From assembly GCA_021782685.1 (NCBI GenBank), contig JAJXUQ010000003.1, forward strand, positions 1 through 28,410: DNA of 28,410 nucleotides. Reading direction: 5' to 3'. The position numbers and the translations under genes were made by a program. The stretch is from a bacterium (GTDB lineage: Bacteria; Patescibacteriota; Minisyncoccia; Phycocordibacterales; Phycocordibacteraceae). Under the pieces are notes generated by a model that was given only the letters and a program-made list of their open reading frames with translations, had not been told where the DNA came from and made no database searches. Positions 1 through 7,621 of this stretch are shown here, in pieces. Positions within the stretch are counted from its first letter, which is position 1; each line of letters begins with the position of its first letter.

Positions 1-67
1 CGCCGATGACCGCCTCAAGTTCCGGAGAAAGATTGAGCGGTTTCGACAAAGCTGTGTTTATTGCCAT
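1..67 (-). CDS. SWIB/MDM2-domain protein, N-terminal fragment (runs off window)
   Basis: Read on the minus strand, an ATG at 67-65 opens a frame of 22 codons that stays open to the window edge. It encodes MAINTALSKPLNLSPELEAV and continues. The segment with KPL, SPEL and AV resembles the first helix of SWIB domains (compare 'KPV-x-PDAxLAAVVG' in chlamydial and CPR members). Small SWIB proteins in bacteria are thought to bind DNA or chromatin; the function is not established. The gene diverges from the ATP synthase operon. A -10-like TATATT (77-72) lies 4 nt upstream of the ATG. Only the start is visible, so length and any partner domain are unknown. Confidence 0.6.
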   Translation of the reverse strand, partial: MAINTALSKPLNLSPELEAVIG

Positions 68-71
68 AATC

Positions 72-77
72 AATATA
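72..77 (-). promoter_or_regulatory. Candidate -10 box of the SWIB-like gene
   Basis: TATATT read on the minus strand (5/6 match to TATAAT), ending 4 nt before the ATG at 67. An overlapping GATTAT (80-75) would give a 7-nt gap, closer to the spacing of other promoters here. No clear -35. Confidence 0.4.
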
Positions 78-87
78 ATCGTGTTAT

Positions 88-108
88 TGCTAAGCGACTA
101 GCTTAGTA
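88..108. promoter_or_regulatory. Inverted repeat between divergent SWIB and atp promoters
   Basis: TGCTAAGC (88-95) and GCTTAGTA (101-108) form an 8-bp stem with one G-T pair around a 5-nt spacer. It sits between two divergent promoters, which suits an operator or a shared transcriptional boundary. There is no U-tract on either side, so a terminator is less likely. Confidence 0.4.
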
Positions 109-131
109 TATAGCATACAAAGGGCGCTCTC

Positions 132-140
132 TGCTAGGAT
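132..140 (+). promoter_or_regulatory. Extended -10 promoter of the atp operon
   Basis: TGC followed by TAGGAT (135-140), ending 7 nt before the atpB ATG at 148. No -35 match at the usual distance. The predicted transcript starts at or next to the A of the ATG, i.e. leaderless. Confidence 0.6.
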
Positions 141-147
141 ACGTCTT

Positions 148-954
148 ATGCATGGCGGGCTTTCGATTCACTTGGCGGCTCCAGCGCTTTTCCATATCGG
201 GACCGTTCCCGTGACGAACACGCTTGTTACGGCCATTACCGTTTCTGCGCTTCTTATTCTCGCCGCTTTTTTCATCGGGCGTTCGCTCGCTCTCAGACCG
301 TCCGGCTTCCAGGCGGTGCTGGAACTCCTCGTTACGTATCCCTACGATCTCGTACGCGAGACGCTCGGGAACGACCGTCTCGCCGAGCGCGTCTTTCCGC
401 TTGTCATGACGATTTTCCTTTTCGTACTTTCGGTAAACTGGTTCGGGCTCTTGCCGTTCGTCGCTTCAGTCGGCGTGAACGAAAGCATACGCGGCGTTTC
501 GGAATTCATCCCTCTTTTTTATCCGGGAGCAACCGACCTTAACATGACGCTCGCGCTTGCGCTCATCGCCTTTTTCACGATCGAGATCGCCGGTATCGCC
601 ACCTTTGGCATGGTGAGATACGCCGGAAAATTCATCACCTTCAAGTCGCCGCTCGCGTTCATGGTGGGAATCATCGAGCTCATCTCGGAATTCGTGCGGC
701 TCATCTCGTTCTCGTTCCGGCTTTTCGGGAACATCTTTGCCGGCAAGGTGCTCGTGCTCGTCATTATGCTTTTCGTTCCGTTCGTCTTGCCGGTGCCGTT
801 CCTCGCTTTCGAGGTCTTCGTCGGATTCGTCCAGGCGGCGATCTTCGCCCTGTTGACGCTCTTCTTTATAAAAATCGCGATCGAGGAGTCGCACGAGGAA
901 GGAAGCTCCTTGCCGGAACAGGCGGCGAACGGTAAGCTGCATACAGCAACATAA
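148..954 (+). CDS. atpB: F1Fo ATP synthase subunit a
   Basis: Integral membrane subunit a, which with the c-ring forms the proton path of Fo. The 268-residue product has several long hydrophobic helices. The essential arginine lies in SFRLFGNIFAGK (equivalent to E. coli Arg210 in LRLFGNMYAG), and the last helix contains the conserved Gln in GFVQAAIF. Length is normal for the family. It is the first gene of the operon; no atpI precedes it. The start is fixed by the promoter 7 nt upstream. The C-terminal tail after the last helix is polar and rich in Glu, Ser and His. Confidence 0.96.
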   Translation: MHGGLSIHLAAPALFHIGTVPVTNTLVTAITVSALLILAAFFIGRSLALRPSGFQAVLELLVTYPYDLVRETLGNDRLAERVFPLVMTIFLFVLSVNWFGLLPFVASVGVNESIRGVSEFIPLFYPGATDLNMTLALALIAFFTIEIAGIATFGMVRYAGKFITFKSPLAFMVGIIELISEFVRLISFSFRLFGNIFAGKVLVLVIMLFVPFVLPVPFLAFEVFVGFVQAAIFALLTLFFIKIAIEESHEEGSSLPEQAANGKLHTAT

Positions 955-966
955 CGTAAATTACTT

Positions 967-1194
967 ATGGACATAGAATCGGCAAAGTTAATCGGCATGG
1001 GGCTTGCGGTGGGGCTCGGCGTCATAGGTCCCGGTATCGGCATCGGGCTCGTGGTTGCGGGCGCCCTTGAGGCGATGGGCCGCAATCCGGAGGCTTCGGG
1101 AAAGATAATCACGAACATGTTCGTCGGCATCGCCTTTACCGAAGCGCTCGCAATCTTCGCGCTCGTCATCGGCTTCATCATCAAGTACACCTGA
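967..1194 (+). CDS. atpE: F1Fo ATP synthase subunit c
   Basis: Seventy-five-residue hairpin of two membrane helices that builds the rotating c-ring. The first helix carries the glycine pattern GPGIGIG, the polar loop is RNPEA, and the ion-binding carboxylate is Glu59 in FTEALAIF. Sodium-type rings carry Gln in the first helix (GxGQG) and Ser-Thr directly after the Glu. Here those positions are Ile26 and Ala60-Leu61, so proton coupling is the better inference. Twelve nt separate it from atpB, with no Shine-Dalgarno sequence. Confidence 0.97.
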   Translation: MDIESAKLIGMGLAVGLGVIGPGIGIGLVVAGALEAMGRNPEASGKIITNMFVGIAFTEALAIFALVIGFIIKYT

Positions 1195-1227
1195 TATCAG
1201 CAGCCCGATTTTCGATTCGCTTGCACC

Positions 1228-1677
1228 ATGTCAGCCCTTCTTTCAACCTTCGGGATCGACTGGCGTCTTCTTACGGCGCAGGCGGTGAATTTCGTCGTGC
1301 TTGCTTTTGCGCTCACGTGGCTTCTTTACAAGCCAGTCCTGAAGATGGTGCGAGAACGCGAACGCGTCGTCGCGCGGGGCGTCGAGGATGCCGAGCGGGC
1401 GAGCGAAAAGCTTGCGCGCGCGGACACGGAGGTCTCCGAGCGAGTGAGCGCGGCAGACAAAAAAGCTGAAGAAATCTTACGGGCCGCACGCGGGCGCGCG
1501 GAAGCCGCGCAGGACGAGTTACTCAAAGACGCGCGGGCGCGCGCGGCGGCCGTGGTCACGGATGCTCATGCTCGGGCAAAGGAATCCGCCGCGAAAATGC
1601 TTCGGGAAAGCGAGCGGGAAATCGCCCGCCTCTCGCTGCTTGGCGCCGAAAGGGTTTTGCGACACAAGAATGATTGA
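1228..1677 (+). CDS. atpF: F1Fo ATP synthase subunit b
   Basis: Peripheral-stalk subunit of 149 residues. An N-terminal membrane helix (about residues 10-30, with FVVLAFALTWLLYKPV) is followed by a long, highly charged Ala/Arg/Glu-rich helix expected to form the right-handed coiled coil of the stator. KPVLKMVRERE just after the membrane helix is typical of b subunits. Length is close to the usual 155-160. The stop overlaps the start of atpH by 8 bp. One b gene is present, so a homodimer is expected. Confidence 0.93.
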   Translation: MSALLSTFGIDWRLLTAQAVNFVVLAFALTWLLYKPVLKMVRERERVVARGVEDAERASEKLARADTEVSERVSAADKKAEEILRAARGRAEAAQDELLKDARARAAAVVTDAHARAKESAAKMLRESEREIARLSLLGAERVLRHKND

Positions 1678-2041
1678 CAACTACACCCGATTGCTCGAGG
1701 CGACCGCCGAACTTGAAGACGCGCAGGTCGCGGAAGAAGCGGTACGCAAGCTCATTGCGCACTTGAAAAGCGCCGGACGAATAAAAATGCTTCCGCAAAT
1801 CGTGCGCGAATTTCGGAAGATCGCGGCTCGCCGCCGCGTCCTTCAGCCGAAGGTTGAGGTCGCGCATGAGGAGGAGGCAGCAGCCGCGCTCCGCGCCGCC
1901 GCCGCTTACGGCGTTATCGTACGCCGTGCCGTCGTCAATCCTGCGCTCATCTACGGCTGGCGCGCGCGGAAAGGCAGCATGCTTATTGACCGTTCCGGGA
2001 AGAGCGCACTTGTTGCCATTTACCGGAAAGTAACCGTGTAG
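1670..2041 (+). CDS. atpH: F1 ATP synthase subunit delta (OSCP), shortened
   Basis: The start chosen is the ATG at 1670, overlapping the atpF stop, giving 123 residues beginning MIDNYTRLLE. An upstream ATG at 1562 would lie wholly inside atpF and add non-homologous sequence. The C-terminal half matches the delta/OSCP signature: VNPALIYGW followed by LIDRSGKSAL (family pattern VDPSLIGG...D.S...L). Typical delta is about 175-185 residues, so the N-terminal helical bundle that caps the F1 alpha subunits is much reduced. Position between atpF and atpA supports the call. Confidence 0.85.
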   Translation: MIDNYTRLLEATAELEDAQVAEEAVRKLIAHLKSAGRIKMLPQIVREFRKIAARRRVLQPKVEVAHEEEAAAALRAAAAYGVIVRRAVVNPALIYGWRARKGSMLIDRSGKSALVAIYRKVTV

Positions 2042-2044
2042 CGT

Positions 2045-3634
2045 ATGCAGAATATCATCGAGAGGATCGAGAGGGAGATCGCCGCATGGACGCCGCAAGA
2101 GGGTACGGACGAGGTCGGCACCGTCCGTGCGACTGGCGACGGTATCGCCGAAATCGACGGGCTTTCAAAAGCCGTTCTATCGGAAGTGGTGCTCTTCGAC
2201 CCGGCCTTCGACCGCACACTCTCCGAAGCGCTCGAGGATCCTACGCCGATCTATGGCCTGATCCTGAATCTCGAGGAGGACGGCGTGCAGGCGGTGATAC
2301 TCGGCGACCCCGCGAGGGTGCATGAGGGTATGCTCGCGCGCCGCCTGCCTGCTGAAGCTTCAGAGCAGAAGAAGCTCGGACGCCTCCTCTCGATTCTCGT
2401 CGATGAGAGCCTGATCGGCCGGGTCATAAGCCCGCTCGGCGATGCGGTCGACGGCAAGGGCCCGACTACCGCTCGCGCGTCACGGTACATCGAGCGCGAG
2501 GCGTACGGCGTCATCGACCGCGCGCCGGTAGCCGTCCCGTTGCATACGGGGATCAAGGCGATTGACGCGATGATTCCGATCGGCCGCGGCCAGCGGGAGC
2601 TTATCATCGGCGATCGAGGGACCGGCAAGACCAGTGTCGCCATCGATACTATCCTCGCGCAAAAGCTCGAGTCGGCCGCGACGCGCCCGGTCTGCATCTA
2701 TGTCGCCATCGGCCAGAAAGAGTCGAAGACGGCGCGGCTCGTCGCCGAACTCGAAGCGCGCGGGGCGATGGAATATACCGTTGTCGTTACCGCACCCGCG
2801 TCCAGCCCTGCAGTACTGCAATTTCTCGCGCCGTTTGCCGGAGCGACTATCGGCGAATATTTCATGGAACAGGGCAGGGATGCGCTCGTCGTGTATGACG
2901 ATCTTTCGAAACAGGCGGTCGCCTATCGCCAGCTGTCGCTCCTTCTGCGGCGCCCGCCAGGACGCGAAGCGTACCCCGGCGATATCTTCTACCTGCATTC
3001 GCGTCTCCTCGAACGTGCAGCGAAGCTCTCCGAAGCGAAGGGCGGCGGATCGCTGACCGCGCTTCCCATCATCGAGACGCAGGAAGGGGACGTCTCCGCA
3101 TACATCCCGACGAACGTCATCTCGATCACCGACGGCCAGATCTATCTTGAGGCGAGCCTCTTTAACAAAGGACAGCGCCCGGCGATCAATGTCGGGCTCT
3201 CGGTTTCTCGCGTGGGCAGCTCGGCGCAGACACGGGCGATGAAGAAGGTTTCCGGAAAGATAAAGCTGGAACTGGCGCAGTTCCGCGAGCTCGAGGCATT
3301 CCTGCAATTTTCCTCGGACCTCGATACGGAGACGAGAAACCGCATCGAGGCGGGCCGGCGCATGATCGCCCTCCTTGCCCAGGATAACGGAGCGCCCTTG
3401 CCCTTCGAAATGCAGGCGGCGATCATATTCGCCGCGACAAGCGGATACCTCGATACTTTCCCGCCTCTTGAAATGCGTACGGTCGAAGCGAAGCTGCAGG
3501 AATATCTTTCCCGAGAAGCCGATGATGTGCTCGCGCGTATCCGCGAATCGAAAGAGATCGGTGCGGAGACGGAAAAGATGCTCCGCGAAAAGCTCGAGCT
3601 GTTCGTTGCGCGCACACCGTATAACATCCCATGA
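2045..3634 (+). CDS. atpA: F1 ATP synthase subunit alpha
   Basis: Non-catalytic nucleotide-binding subunit of F1, 529 residues. The P-loop at about 189-196 reads GDRGTGKT; most alpha subunits have Gln where this has Gly192. The arginine finger that reaches the catalytic site is Arg389 in SVSRVG. Compared with E. coli alpha it carries about 14 extra residues near positions 51-66 (FDPAFDRTLSEALED) in the N-terminal beta-barrel domain. It starts 3 nt after atpH and its stop overlaps the atpG start as ATGA. Confidence 0.97.
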   Translation: MQNIIERIEREIAAWTPQEGTDEVGTVRATGDGIAEIDGLSKAVLSEVVLFDPAFDRTLSEALEDPTPIYGLILNLEEDGVQAVILGDPARVHEGMLARRLPAEASEQKKLGRLLSILVDESLIGRVISPLGDAVDGKGPTTARASRYIEREAYGVIDRAPVAVPLHTGIKAIDAMIPIGRGQRELIIGDRGTGKTSVAIDTILAQKLESAATRPVCIYVAIGQKESKTARLVAELEARGAMEYTVVVTAPASSPAVLQFLAPFAGATIGEYFMEQGRDALVVYDDLSKQAVAYRQLSLLLRRPPGREAYPGDIFYLHSRLLERAAKLSEAKGGGSLTALPIIETQEGDVSAYIPTNVISITDGQIYLEASLFNKGQRPAINVGLSVSRVGSSAQTRAMKKVSGKIKLELAQFRELEAFLQFSSDLDTETRNRIEAGRRMIALLAQDNGAPLPFEMQAAIIFAATSGYLDTFPPLEMRTVEAKLQEYLSREADDVLARIRESKEIGAETEKMLREKLELFVARTPYNIP

Positions 3635-4539
3635 TTCTCAAGGACATAAAGACGAAGATACAGGCGACGGAGCGCACGCATAAGGTGACGCGCGCGATGG
3701 AGGCCGTGTCTGCGGTGAAGATGCGCACGGCGCAGCGGACGGCGATGCAAGGCCGCCCGTATGCGCGCGCGGCGCTCTCGGTGCTCGCGCGCCTTTCAGG
3801 CAGCGCGGATTTCGCGCGGCATCCGCTTACGGCCGTGCGCGAGGTCAAGAACGTAGCGCTCGTCATTCTTACGAGCGACAAGGGTCTCGCGGGCGCATTG
3901 AACGGCGGCGTATTGCGCGCGGCGGCCGGAGCCGTCGCGGCATACCCGACCGAAGCAGTCACTCTTTATGCATACGGCAAGAAGGGAGAAGAATACTTCG
4001 CCCGCCGCGATTACCGCATCGCGCGGGCGTTCGAGAACAAGAAAGACCTCATAGAGCTTTCCGTCATGGAGGAACTCTCCGCGGAACTTACGCGCGAATT
4101 CGTAAACGGCAGGTATGACGAGGTGTTTGTCGCGTACAGCAATTTCAAATCGACTTTCGAGCAGGTACCCACGCTCCGGCGGCTTCTTCCGCTTACCGTC
4201 GCGGATGTCGAGCGGCTTGTCGAAGATATCGTGCCGGAAAAAGGAAGATGGAGCGAGTTGCGCGCCGTCGCGGCGCCGAGGGCGTATTCAGTCGAGCCGG
4301 ATGATACCAGCGTGCTCGACCGTTTCGCTCCGAAGCTCGTCGGTATCTCGCTCTATCACCTGCTGCTCGAAGCGAAAGCGTCAGAACATTCGGCGCGTAT
4401 GGTAGCCATGAAGAATGCGAGCGAACGGTCAAAAGAGGTCGTGCATGATCTTAACCGCCTTTTCAACAAGACGCGCCAGGCGGCGATCACGCGCGAAGTC
4501 TCCGAGATCATCGCCGGCCGGGAGGCATTAGCGGCATAA
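3631..4539 (+). CDS. atpG: F1 ATP synthase subunit gamma
   Basis: Central-shaft subunit of 302 residues. The N-terminal helix contains the family pattern IxxTxKVTRAMEAVSAVKM, the middle Rossmann-like domain has SDKGLAGALN, and the C-terminal helix has MKNASERSKEVVHDLNR followed by NKTRQAAITREVSEI, which threads the alpha3beta3 hexamer. Length is slightly above the usual 285-295. The ATGA overlap with atpA suggests translational coupling. Confidence 0.96.
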   Translation: MILKDIKTKIQATERTHKVTRAMEAVSAVKMRTAQRTAMQGRPYARAALSVLARLSGSADFARHPLTAVREVKNVALVILTSDKGLAGALNGGVLRAAAGAVAAYPTEAVTLYAYGKKGEEYFARRDYRIARAFENKKDLIELSVMEELSAELTREFVNGRYDEVFVAYSNFKSTFEQVPTLRRLLPLTVADVERLVEDIVPEKGRWSELRAVAAPRAYSVEPDDTSVLDRFAPKLVGISLYHLLLEAKASEHSARMVAMKNASERSKEVVHDLNRLFNKTRQAAITREVSEIIAGREALAA

Positions 4540-4553
4540 TATTCATCATTGCT

Positions 4554-5942
4554 ATGGACGGAATCGTCACAGAAATCATCGGGCCGGTCGTGGACGTGCA
4601 TTTCAAAGAATCGCGGCCAAATATCGGCGATGCGCTCATCATCGAAAAGGCCGGCGCACATGGCCGCATCACGCTCGAGGTCGCGGCGCATCTGGGCCTC
4701 GAGCGTGTCCGTGCCATAGCGATGAACGAGACCGCGGGACTCGGCCGCGGCGAAACGGTCGTCGCGACCAGCGCGCCCGTCAGGGTTCCGGTAGGTGAGA
4801 GAACGCTCGGCCGTCTTTTCAACGTGCTCGGCGAGCCGATCGACGGCAAGGAACCGCTGCCGGAAGATACGCCGCGCCTTCCTATCCACCGCACTGCGCC
4901 TGCGTTTGACGAACAGGCGACGAGGGCGGAGATATTCGAAACCGGCATCAAGGCCATCGACCTCATCACTCCTTTCCTGAAAGGAGGGAAAGTCGGACTC
5001 TTCGGCGGCGCCGGCGTGGGGAAGACCGTGCTTATCCAGGAACTCATCCGGAACGTCGCGACCGAACACGGCGGCTATTCGGTCTTCGCTGGCGTCGGGG
5101 AGCGTGTGCGCGAAGGCAATGACCTATATCACGAAATGACGGAATCGGGAGTGCTCGGGAAGACCGCGCTTGTTTTCGGGCAGATGAACGAGGTGCCGGG
5201 AGCGCGCGCGCGCGTCGCGCTTTCCGGTCTCACGCAGGCCGAGTATTTCCGCGACGAGGGCGGCAAGGACGTGCTTTTCTTCATGGACAACGTATTCCGT
5301 TTCATACAGGCGGGTTCCGAAGTCTCATCGCTCCTCGGCCGCATGCCGAGCGCCGTAGGCTATCAGCCGACCCTTGCCGAGGAAATGGGCACGCTGCAAG
5401 AACGCATCACGTCGACGAAAAAGGGTTCGATCACTTCGGTGCAGGCAGTCTACGTACCCGCGGATGACCTTACCGATCCGGCTCCGGCGACAACCTTTGC
5501 GCATCTTGACGGTACCGTAGTGCTCTCCCGCGCGCTCGCTTCGCTTGGCATCTATCCGGCGATCGATCCTCTGGAATCATCTTCCGCGGCACTCACGCCG
5601 GACATCGTCGGCGAAGAGCATTACTGCGTCGCCAATCTGGTAAAACAGGTGCTGCAACGCTACAAGGACCTTCAGGACATCATCGCGATTCTCGGTATCG
5701 AAGAGCTTTCAGAGGAGGACAAGCTCGTCGTCGCGCGCGCCCGCAAGATTCAACGTTTCCTCTCGCAGCCGTTTTTCGTCGGCGAGCCGTTTACCGGCGT
5801 TCCGGGTCAGTACGTTTCGCGTGAGGAAACGGTGCGCGGGTTCAGAGAGATAGCGGAAGGCAGGTACGATGACGAGCCGGAACAATCTTTCTATATGAAA
5901 GGAGGCATCGATCAGATCGGCCGAGCCGAAGATGCCTCTTAG
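4554..5942 (+). CDS. atpD: F1 ATP synthase subunit beta
   Basis: Catalytic subunit of F1, 462 residues. The Walker A motif GGAGVGKT is at 151-158, the catalytic glutamate and neighbouring arginine are Glu183 and Arg184 in GERVREGNDL, and Walker B lies in DVLFFMDNVFRF. The torque loop reads EELSEED (about 383-389). All catalytic residues seen in the family are kept, so the enzyme should be active. It begins 14 nt after atpG, with no Shine-Dalgarno sequence in the gap. Confidence 0.98.
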   Translation: MDGIVTEIIGPVVDVHFKESRPNIGDALIIEKAGAHGRITLEVAAHLGLERVRAIAMNETAGLGRGETVVATSAPVRVPVGERTLGRLFNVLGEPIDGKEPLPEDTPRLPIHRTAPAFDEQATRAEIFETGIKAIDLITPFLKGGKVGLFGGAGVGKTVLIQELIRNVATEHGGYSVFAGVGERVREGNDLYHEMTESGVLGKTALVFGQMNEVPGARARVALSGLTQAEYFRDEGGKDVLFFMDNVFRFIQAGSEVSSLLGRMPSAVGYQPTLAEEMGTLQERITSTKKGSITSVQAVYVPADDLTDPAPATTFAHLDGTVVLSRALASLGIYPAIDPLESSSAALTPDIVGEEHYCVANLVKQVLQRYKDLQDIIAILGIEELSEEDKLVVARARKIQRFLSQPFFVGEPFTGVPGQYVSREETVRGFREIAEGRYDDEPEQSFYMKGGIDQIGRAEDAS

Positions 5943-5947
5943 GGCGT

Positions 5948-6196
5948 ATGGCGAAGACATTCCACCTCACGATTGCGAAAATCGGCGAGACCCTCTTTGA
6001 GGGGGAAGTTGTCTCTCTGTCTCTGCCTGGCGCGGAAGGCGTTTTTGAGATCCTTGCAGGGCACGAGCCGCTCATATCCCTCCTTAAGAAGGGTGAGATA
6101 CGCGTCAAGGACGTGCAGGGCGAGAGGTTCCACTTCGAGATTCCTCAGAACGGCGTAGCCGAGGTGTCATCCAACCAGGCAACCATCCTTCTTTAG
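5948..6196 (+). CDS. atpC: F1 ATP synthase subunit epsilon, N-terminal domain only
   Basis: Only 82 residues, against about 130-140 in most bacteria. The sequence covers the N-terminal beta-sandwich (FHLTIAKIGETLFEGEV, GVFEILAGHEPLISLL) that joins gamma to the c-ring. It ends at SSNQATILL, where the sandwich normally ends, so the C-terminal two-helix domain that inhibits ATP hydrolysis in many bacteria is missing. The next gene begins 25 nt later under its own promoter, so the missing domain is not encoded just downstream. Last gene of the operon. Confidence 0.92.
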   Translation: MAKTFHLTIAKIGETLFEGEVVSLSLPGAEGVFEILAGHEPLISLLKKGEIRVKDVQGERFHFEIPQNGVAEVSSNQATILL

Positions 6197-6205
6197 TTCA
6201 GCGTA

Positions 6206-6214
6206 TGCTATACT
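6206..6214 (+). promoter_or_regulatory. Extended -10 promoter of the small ORF at 6222
   Basis: TGC followed by TATACT (6209-6214), 7 nt before the ATG. It starts 9 nt after the atpC stop. No -35 match. Predicted leaderless transcript. Confidence 0.65.
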
Positions 6215-6221
6215 TCCCTGC

Positions 6222-6455
6222 ATGTCCGTTCAAGGTTTCCTCTTAAAGCAGTATGCGGCTTGGAAGCTGAAAGATGTCCCGAAAGCGCAGCGCGAGCAGA
6301 TGACCGCGCTCGTCTCGAAAGACCCTCAGCTTTTCAAGACTATCGGCGAGGAGATCGAACGCCGCAAGAAAGGCGGCGAAAGCGAGATGAAAGCGGCAAT
6401 GGAGGTTATGAAAAAGCATCGCGAAGCGCTCGCCGCTCTCCTGCAGAAAAATTGA
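6222..6455 (+). CDS. Small charged helical protein of unknown function
   Basis: A 77-residue protein I do not recognise. It is predicted to be mostly helical, rich in Lys, Glu, Met and Ala, with no signal peptide or membrane segment. The aromatic N-terminus (FLLKQYAAWKL) is followed by KAQREQMTALVSKDPQLFKT and a basic IERRKKGG segment. That it is a real gene rests on its good extended -10 promoter, the correct leaderless spacing, and the ychF promoter placed exactly on its stop codon. It may be a small cytosolic or nucleoid/ribosome-associated protein, but nothing in the sequence decides this. Confidence 0.7.
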   Translation: MSVQGFLLKQYAAWKLKDVPKAQREQMTALVSKDPQLFKTIGEEIERRKKGGESEMKAAMEVMKKHREALAALLQKN

Positions 6456-6481
6456 CACACTGCAACGATCAGTTTTAGAGT
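6452..6481 (+). promoter_or_regulatory. ychF promoter with consensus -35 on the upstream stop codon
   Basis: TTGACA (6452-6457) is a perfect -35 and includes the TGA stop of the preceding gene. After an 18-bp spacer comes TAGAGT (6476-6481), 6 nt before the ychF ATG. Confidence 0.7.
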
Positions 6482-6487
6482 GCACCT

Positions 6488-7585
6488 ATGCTAAAGATAG
6501 GCATCGTCGGTCTGCCGAACGTGGGGAAGTCCACGCTTTTTAACGCGCTTACAAAGGCCTCCGTACCGGCGGAGAACTATCCTTTCTGTACCATCGACCC
6601 CTCGGTCGGCGTCGTCGGCGTCCCCGACGACCGGCTTGCGGCGCTCGCGGCGTTTTCACGGAGCGCAAAGGTTATCCCGGCGGCGATAGAATTCGTGGAT
6701 ATCGCCGGACTCGTGAAGGGCGCGGCGGAGGGCGAAGGACTCGGGAACCAGTTCCTCGCGAATATCCGCGAAACCGACGCGATCCTGCAGGTTGTGCGTT
6801 TCTTCGACGATGCGGACGTGCATCACGTCGAGGGGACGGTAGAACCGTATAAAGACATCGAGATTGTCAATCTCGAACTCATGCTTTCCGATGCCGAGCA
6901 GGTCAGGAAGCGGCGCGACAAGCTCGTGCGCGATATCAAGACCGGCTCGAAAGAAGCGGCGGAAGAAGAAGCGGCGCTTGCCAAGCTCGAGCAGGGGTTT
7001 GCTGCGGGGAAGCTTGCGCTCCACACCGAGCTCGTGGACAAAGAGCGGGAGCTCGTCGCTCATCTAAACCTCCTTACGATGAAGCCGATCCTTTATGCGC
7101 TCAACAGGAAGAACGGTGGACACAATCTCGACGAGGCCGGTGATGGCCGCGCGGTGCGCGCCTATGATCTCATACAGGCGCTCGGTTCGCGCTTCGTCTA
7201 CGTGGATGCGGCGATCGAGCGGGAACTGAATGACGTCGCCGACGCCGACCGCACGAGTTTCCGGGAAGAATTCGGCGTGCATGAGGACGGCCTCGCTGGC
7301 CTTATCCGCGGCGCGTATGAAACGCTCGGCCTCATTTCGTTCTTTACGACCGGCGAAAAAGAGACGCGCGCGTGGACCGTCGGCCGAGGAAGCACGGCTC
7401 CGCTTGCGGGGGCTGCCATCCATACCGATTTTGCGGACAAATTCATCCGTGCCGAAGTCATCGAGTGGCAGAAGCTGCTCGAGGCAGGTTCTTATGCCGC
7501 TGCGCGAGAGAAAGGCCTTGTCCGCACGGAAGGGAGGGAATATGTCGTTTCCGATGGCGACGTCATACTATTCTTGCACGGCTAG
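6488..7585 (+). CDS. ychF: YchF/OLA1-type ribosome-associated P-loop ATPase
   Basis: A TRAFAC-class P-loop protein of 365 residues, the full family length. YchF proteins bind ribosomes and prefer ATP over GTP. The G1 loop GLPNVGKS is at 8-15, the G2 region is NYPFCTIDPSVGVV, and the G3 motif is in DIAGLVKGAAEGEGLGNQFL. A central coiled-coil region (roughly 130-200) is rich in Glu and Lys. The C-terminal TGS domain ends in YVVSDGDVILFLHG. The specificity loop that usually reads N-x-x-E appears as ALNRKNGG, a divergent form. Confidence 0.95.
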   Translation: MLKIGIVGLPNVGKSTLFNALTKASVPAENYPFCTIDPSVGVVGVPDDRLAALAAFSRSAKVIPAAIEFVDIAGLVKGAAEGEGLGNQFLANIRETDAILQVVRFFDDADVHHVEGTVEPYKDIEIVNLELMLSDAEQVRKRRDKLVRDIKTGSKEAAEEEAALAKLEQGFAAGKLALHTELVDKERELVAHLNLLTMKPILYALNRKNGGHNLDEAGDGRAVRAYDLIQALGSRFVYVDAAIERELNDVADADRTSFREEFGVHEDGLAGLIRGAYETLGLISFFTTGEKETRAWTVGRGSTAPLAGAAIHTDFADKFIRAEVIEWQKLLEAGSYAAAREKGLVRTEGREYVVSDGDVILFLHG

Positions 7586-7604
7586 CCGCGACGAAAGCGG
7601 AAAG

Positions 7605-7613
7605 TGGTATACT
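7605..7613 (+). promoter_or_regulatory. Extended -10 promoter of the membrane protein at 7622
   Basis: TGG followed by TATACT (7608-7613), 8 nt before the ATG at 7622. A GTG at 7604 overlaps this box, which argues against using it as the start. Confidence 0.6.
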
Positions 7614-7621
7614 ACGTACCT

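Noticed and set aside
967..1194. Sodium-coupled ATP synthase
   Set aside because: The c subunit lacks the Gln in helix 1 and the Ser/Thr after the ion-binding Glu that define sodium-type rings.
1562..1669. Longer atpH start inside atpF
   Set aside because: The added 36 residues have no delta-subunit character and lie within atpF; the ATG at 1670 has the usual 8-bp overlap.
1674..1679. TTGACA at the atpF/atpH junction as a promoter
   Set aside because: No -10-like sequence lies 16-18 bp downstream, and it is internal to a compact operon.
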